The position numbers and the translations under genes are program-made. A model generated the notes under the pieces. It ran no database searches and was not told the DNA's origin. It was given only the letters and a program-made list of their open reading frames with translations. Shown here one piece after another: positions 61,653-64,000 of a stretch of 64,000 nucleotides of DNA. How positions within the stretch are numbered: the first letter of the stretch is position 1; every line of letters starts with the position of its first letter. This DNA is from Compostibacter hankyongensis (lineage in GTDB: Bacteria > Bacteroidota > Bacteroidia > Chitinophagales > Chitinophagaceae): positions 992,001-1,056,000 of the forward strand of contig NZ_BAABFN010000001.1 of assembly GCF_039541075.1 (NCBI RefSeq), given 5' to 3'.

Positions 61653-62366
61653 TTAAAAAGCGTCCATCACAAAGATGGCCGGCCGTTTGTGCAGGTCTGG
61701 CGGAGGGTGCTGCCGCCATTCCGCGACGGAGCGGGTGCGGATGAATTCTTCCGGACCGGTAATGTCTGCGGCGATGCAGAGCCGGGTAGCCGGCTGGCAG
61801 TGCTGCAGGATATCTTCCAGGAGCGCCCGGTTGCGGTACGGCGTTTCTATAAAAAGCTGGGTCTGCCCCAGCTGCCGGGCGCGTTTTTCCAGGGCTTTCA
61901 GGGTGGATATCCGCTCTTCCTGCTTTACCGGCAGGTAACCGGTAAACTGGAAGTTTTGCCCATTCATCCCCGAGGCGGCCAGGGCCAGGAGGAGGGAAGA
62001 AGGACCGGAGAGCGGTATCACCGCCGCTCCTGCAGCATGCGCCGTCTGCACCACCTCCTTTCCGGGGTCGGCTATGCAGGGATAGCCCGCCTCGCTGAGC
62101 ACGCCGAGGGAAGTTTTTTCCTTCAGCAGCCGGCGAAGCTGTGAAAGATCGGGCGGATGATGCTCGTTCATCGGGTACAGCTGCAGCTCATCGATGACGA
62201 TAGCCGGGCAGAGCTCCTTCAGGAACCGCCGGGCGGACCTTTCGTTTTCCACAAAGAAATGCCGCAGCTGCGCAGCTGTTTGTGCCACGTAGGCCGGCAG
62301 CACGTCCAGCGTATGCGGGCTGAGCACACAGGGGATCAGGTATACTTTTGCGTGGGATTGTGGCAT
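61653..62366 (-). CDS. RsmI-like SAM-dependent methyltransferase
   Basis: 237 residues of the tetrapyrrole-methylase fold: YLIPCVLSP at the start, LGVLSEAGYPCIADPGKEVV (compare GMPLISDPG in RsmI), PLSGPSSLLLALAASG, FTGYLPVK and FIETPYRNRALLEDIL. It lacks the C-terminal helical domain of full RsmI and is probably the Bacteroidota paralogue rather than RsmI itself; the RNA target is unknown. The stop abuts repeat DNA. Confidence 0.82.
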   Translation of the reverse strand: MPQSHAKVYLIPCVLSPHTLDVLPAYVAQTAAQLRHFFVENERSARRFLKELCPAIVIDELQLYPMNEHHPPDLSQLRRLLKEKTSLGVLSEAGYPCIADPGKEVVQTAHAAGAAVIPLSGPSSLLLALAASGMNGQNFQFTGYLPVKQEERISTLKALEKRARQLGQTQLFIETPYRNRALLEDILQHCQPATRLCIAADITGPEEFIRTRSVAEWRQHPPPDLHKRPAIFVMDAF

Positions 62367-62446
62367 ATGGATACAGCTGTGGCTGCGTAATTTACATCAA
62401 TCGGCCCACATGCTCAAAATGAAGCGGGGTTCTACGGCGTATGAAT

Positions 62447-62454
62447 TAAATTTG
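62447..62454 (+). promoter_or_regulatory. Bacteroidota -7 promoter element for the glycosylase gene
   Basis: TAAATTTG ends 23 bases before the ATG at 62478. Confidence 0.55.
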
Positions 62455-62465
62455 TCTGTCTATAC

Positions 62466-62472
62466 AGGAGGA
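62466..62472 (+). promoter_or_regulatory. Unusually strong Shine-Dalgarno site
   Basis: AGGAGGA lies 5 bases before the glycosylase ATG. Strong Shine-Dalgarno sites are uncommon in this phylum and in this window. Confidence 0.6.
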
Positions 62473-62477
62473 TTACA

Positions 62478-63101
62478 ATGACACGTTTACCGGAATCTTT
62501 TTATACCCGCGGGGATGTCGTAAAGATATCCCGGGAATTGCTGGGCAAGGTGCTGATCAGCAACTTCGACGGTAACTATACGGCGGGGCGTATCGTGGAA
62601 ACAGAAGCCTATGCAGGAATCACCGACCGCGCTTCGCATGCCTGGGGCGGAAGACGCACGCAGCGAACCGAGGTGATGTATAACAAAGGCGGACTGGCTT
62701 ATGTTTATTTGTGTTACGGCATTCACCATTTGTTTAATGTGGTGGTCAACGAAGCCGATATTCCCCATGCCGTATTGGTCCGCGCCGTAGAGCCGGTAGC
62801 GGGTATTGAATACATGCTGGAGCGCCGCGGGAAGGCAAAACCTGCTTATACCCTTACCGCCGGTCCCGGGGCGCTCACCCAGGCGCTGGGCATCCGCACG
62901 GAGCATACTGGCTATAACCTGATCACGGATGAGCGGCTATGGATCGGAGACGACGGGCAGCGGGTCAGCCCCCGGCAGATTGTAAAAGCTACCCGCGTAG
63001 GCGTGGATTACGCCCGCGAAGACGCTTACCGCCTTTACCGGTTTTATCTCCGCGACAATCCCTGGGTCAGCAAGGGGAAGGGGCTGGTGGTTCCGGGTTA
63101 G
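62478..63101 (+). CDS. DNA-3-methyladenine glycosylase (AAG/MPG family)
   Basis: Removes alkylated purines from DNA by base excision. 207 residues: GRIVETEAYAGITDRASHAWGGRRTQRTEVMY with the catalytic Glu and the Tyr that fills the flipped-base gap, AYVYLCYGIHHLFNVVV, and AVLVRAVEP. The length is normal for bacterial AAG. It precedes an Ada-like gene on the same strand, so the two act on related damage. Confidence 0.95.
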   Translation: MTRLPESFYTRGDVVKISRELLGKVLISNFDGNYTAGRIVETEAYAGITDRASHAWGGRRTQRTEVMYNKGGLAYVYLCYGIHHLFNVVVNEADIPHAVLVRAVEPVAGIEYMLERRGKAKPAYTLTAGPGALTQALGIRTEHTGYNLITDERLWIGDDGQRVSPRQIVKATRVGVDYAREDAYRLYRFYLRDNPWVSKGKGLVVPG

Positions 63102-63186
63102 GGATCTGTAACGCCAACTGACAACTGTGCGAACTGCAACGGACAGAAAAAACTCAGCAAGTTTCGGATTTTATGACAGCGATATA

Positions 63187-63216
63187 GTTCTGACATTTGC
63201 AATATAAATTCAGAAC
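63187..63216. promoter_or_regulatory. Inverted repeat just before the Ada-like gene
   Basis: GTTCTGA (63187-63193) and TCAGAAC (63210-63216) are perfect 7-bp arms 23 bases apart, centre to centre, ending 1 base before the ATG. They could be an operator for autoregulation. Confidence 0.4.
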
Positions 63217-63217
63217 G

Positions 63218-64000
63218 ATGAAAGCACAACAACAACTCAATTACAACCGGATTGCCGAAGCAATAGAATATATCAAAAACAACTTCAAAAAACAACCCAC
63301 CCTTGATGAAGTTGCTTCAAAAGTGCATTTAAGTCCGTTTCATTTTCAGCGTTTGTTCAGCGAGTGGGCGGGTACGACGCCCAAAAAGTTTCTGCAATAC
63401 ATCAGTATTGAACACGCCAAGAAATTATTGGATGGCCGGCAAGCTACGCTTTTTGATACCGCTTTTGAAACCGGACTTTCAGGCATAGGACGGCTGCACG
63501 ACCTTTTCATCAACATAGAGGGAATGACGCCTGCCGAATACAAAAACGGCGGTAAAAATCTTTCTGTCAATTATAGTTTTGCCGAAAGCCCTTTCGGAAA
63601 TTTGATTGTGTCTTCCACATCCAAAGGTATTTGTTATATGGCTTTTGACGATGACGAAGCCAACGCATTGAACGATTTGAAGAAAAAATTTCCGAACGCA
63701 ACGTTCCAAAGAAAATTGGATTTGATACAGCAAAATGCGTTGTTCATTTTTCAAAATGATTGGAGCAAATTGCCCGAGATAAAGCTGCATTTAAAAGGTA
63801 CGGATTTTCAGCTGAAAGTTTGGGAAACGCTTCTGAAAATCCCGATGGGACGACTTTCTACTTACGGCAACGTTGCAGTACAGATCGGAAGTCCGAACGC
63901 TTCGAGAGCGGTAGGCACAGCGGTTGGCAGCAATCCCGTTGCGTTTCTCATTCCTTGTCATCGTGTTATCCAATCTTCGGGCAACATTGGCGGTTATATG
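63218..64000 (+). CDS. AraC-type regulator fused to O6-methylguanine-DNA methyltransferase (Ada-like), cut by the window end
   Basis: The first 261 residues are present with no stop. Residues about 10-105 form an AraC-type double helix-turn-helix (TLDEVASKVHLSPFHFQRLF, then GMTPAEYKNGG). Residues about 115-261 form an alkylguanine transferase: RLSTYGNVAVQIGSPNASRA and the acceptor IPCHRVIQSSG with Cys247. The N-terminal Ada phosphotriester-sensing domain is missing, so it resembles shortened Ada/AdaB fusions. Base composition is strikingly AT-rich compared with the 60 kb before it, which suggests acquisition from a lower-GC relative. Confidence 0.9.
   Translation, partial: MKAQQQLNYNRIAEAIEYIKNNFKKQPTLDEVASKVHLSPFHFQRLFSEWAGTTPKKFLQYISIEHAKKLLDGRQATLFDTAFETGLSGIGRLHDLFINIEGMTPAEYKNGGKNLSVNYSFAESPFGNLIVSSTSKGICYMAFDDDEANALNDLKKKFPNATFQRKLDLIQQNALFIFQNDWSKLPEIKLHLKGTDFQLKVWETLLKIPMGRLSTYGNVAVQIGSPNASRAVGTAVGSNPVAFLIPCHRVIQSSGNIGGYM

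Overview
The window is a gene-dense stretch of chromosome from a GC-rich member of the Bacteroidota, most likely a Chitinophagaceae-type organism. The evidence is gliding/type IX secretion proteins (GldJ, PorV), several proteins largely confined to this phylum (DUF3078, DUF3467, DUF4292, DUF6048, DUF6452, short AMP nucleosidase, a bacterial geranylgeranylglyceryl-phosphate-type synthase), and many Bacteroidota -7 promoter elements (TAnnTTTG) 8 to 115 bases before starts. I see no rRNA, tRNA, CRISPR array, transposase or phage gene.

Layout. 0-6 kb: a GDSL/SGNH esterase and an MBOAT acyltransferase (envelope polymer acylation), aspS, a small membrane protein and a lipoprotein cytochrome c closed by a clear terminator. 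6-18 kb: rarA, a lipoprotein, an AT-rich orphan, a twin ABC ATPase, an M28 peptidase, a secreted protein with an L,D-transpeptidase-like Cys motif, a DUF6452/DUF6048 pair and uvrA. 18-21 kb: ccmB, ccmC and a ccmD-like gene, then glutamate dehydrogenase. 21-33 kb: an HsdR N-terminal-like orphan, amn, queA, ispD, a Gfo/Idh/MocA oxidoreductase, radC, DUF3467, a malate/lactate-type dehydrogenase, aspartate kinase, a YihY protein, a periplasmic-binding-fold lipoprotein and guaA. 33-39 kb: queD-folE, a PPK2 kinase, a SanA-like protein, mscL, two DUF3078 paralogues. 39-49 kb: scpA, gpsA joined to a fused glucosylglycerol-phosphate phosphatase/synthase, an alpha/beta hydrolase, dxs, a LytS/LytTR two-component pair and the GGGP synthase. 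49-55 kb: a promoter/hairpin pair, two unknown proteins, then murF-gldJ divergent from porV. 55-64 kb: ispF, a dut-TPR-DUF4292-EnvC block, bshA, an RsmI-like methyltransferase, a 3-methyladenine glycosylase and a truncated (window edge) Ada-like gene of lower GC.

Pathway links: Dxs, IspD and IspF are three MEP isoprenoid steps; FolE, QueD and QueA belong to queuosine synthesis (FolE also to folate); GpsA supplies the sn-glycerol 3-phosphate that the adjacent synthase glucosylates, with the MscL release valve 4 kb away; the glycosylase and the Ada-like gene both act on alkylated DNA.

The strongest unexplained signal is non-coding. About ten intergenic gaps carry a mosaic of short repeat modules: CCCCT/AGGGG palindromes, AAAGGTGAAGGG runs, AGTCTAAAGTTC words with inverted partners, and ATTTGATGATTTG arms. 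Into these a roughly 100-bp palindromic element has apparently inserted: two full copies about 93% identical, one internally deleted copy, and two matching empty sites. A second notable point is that murF seems to lack any ATG, GTG or TTG start compatible with its conserved N-terminus.
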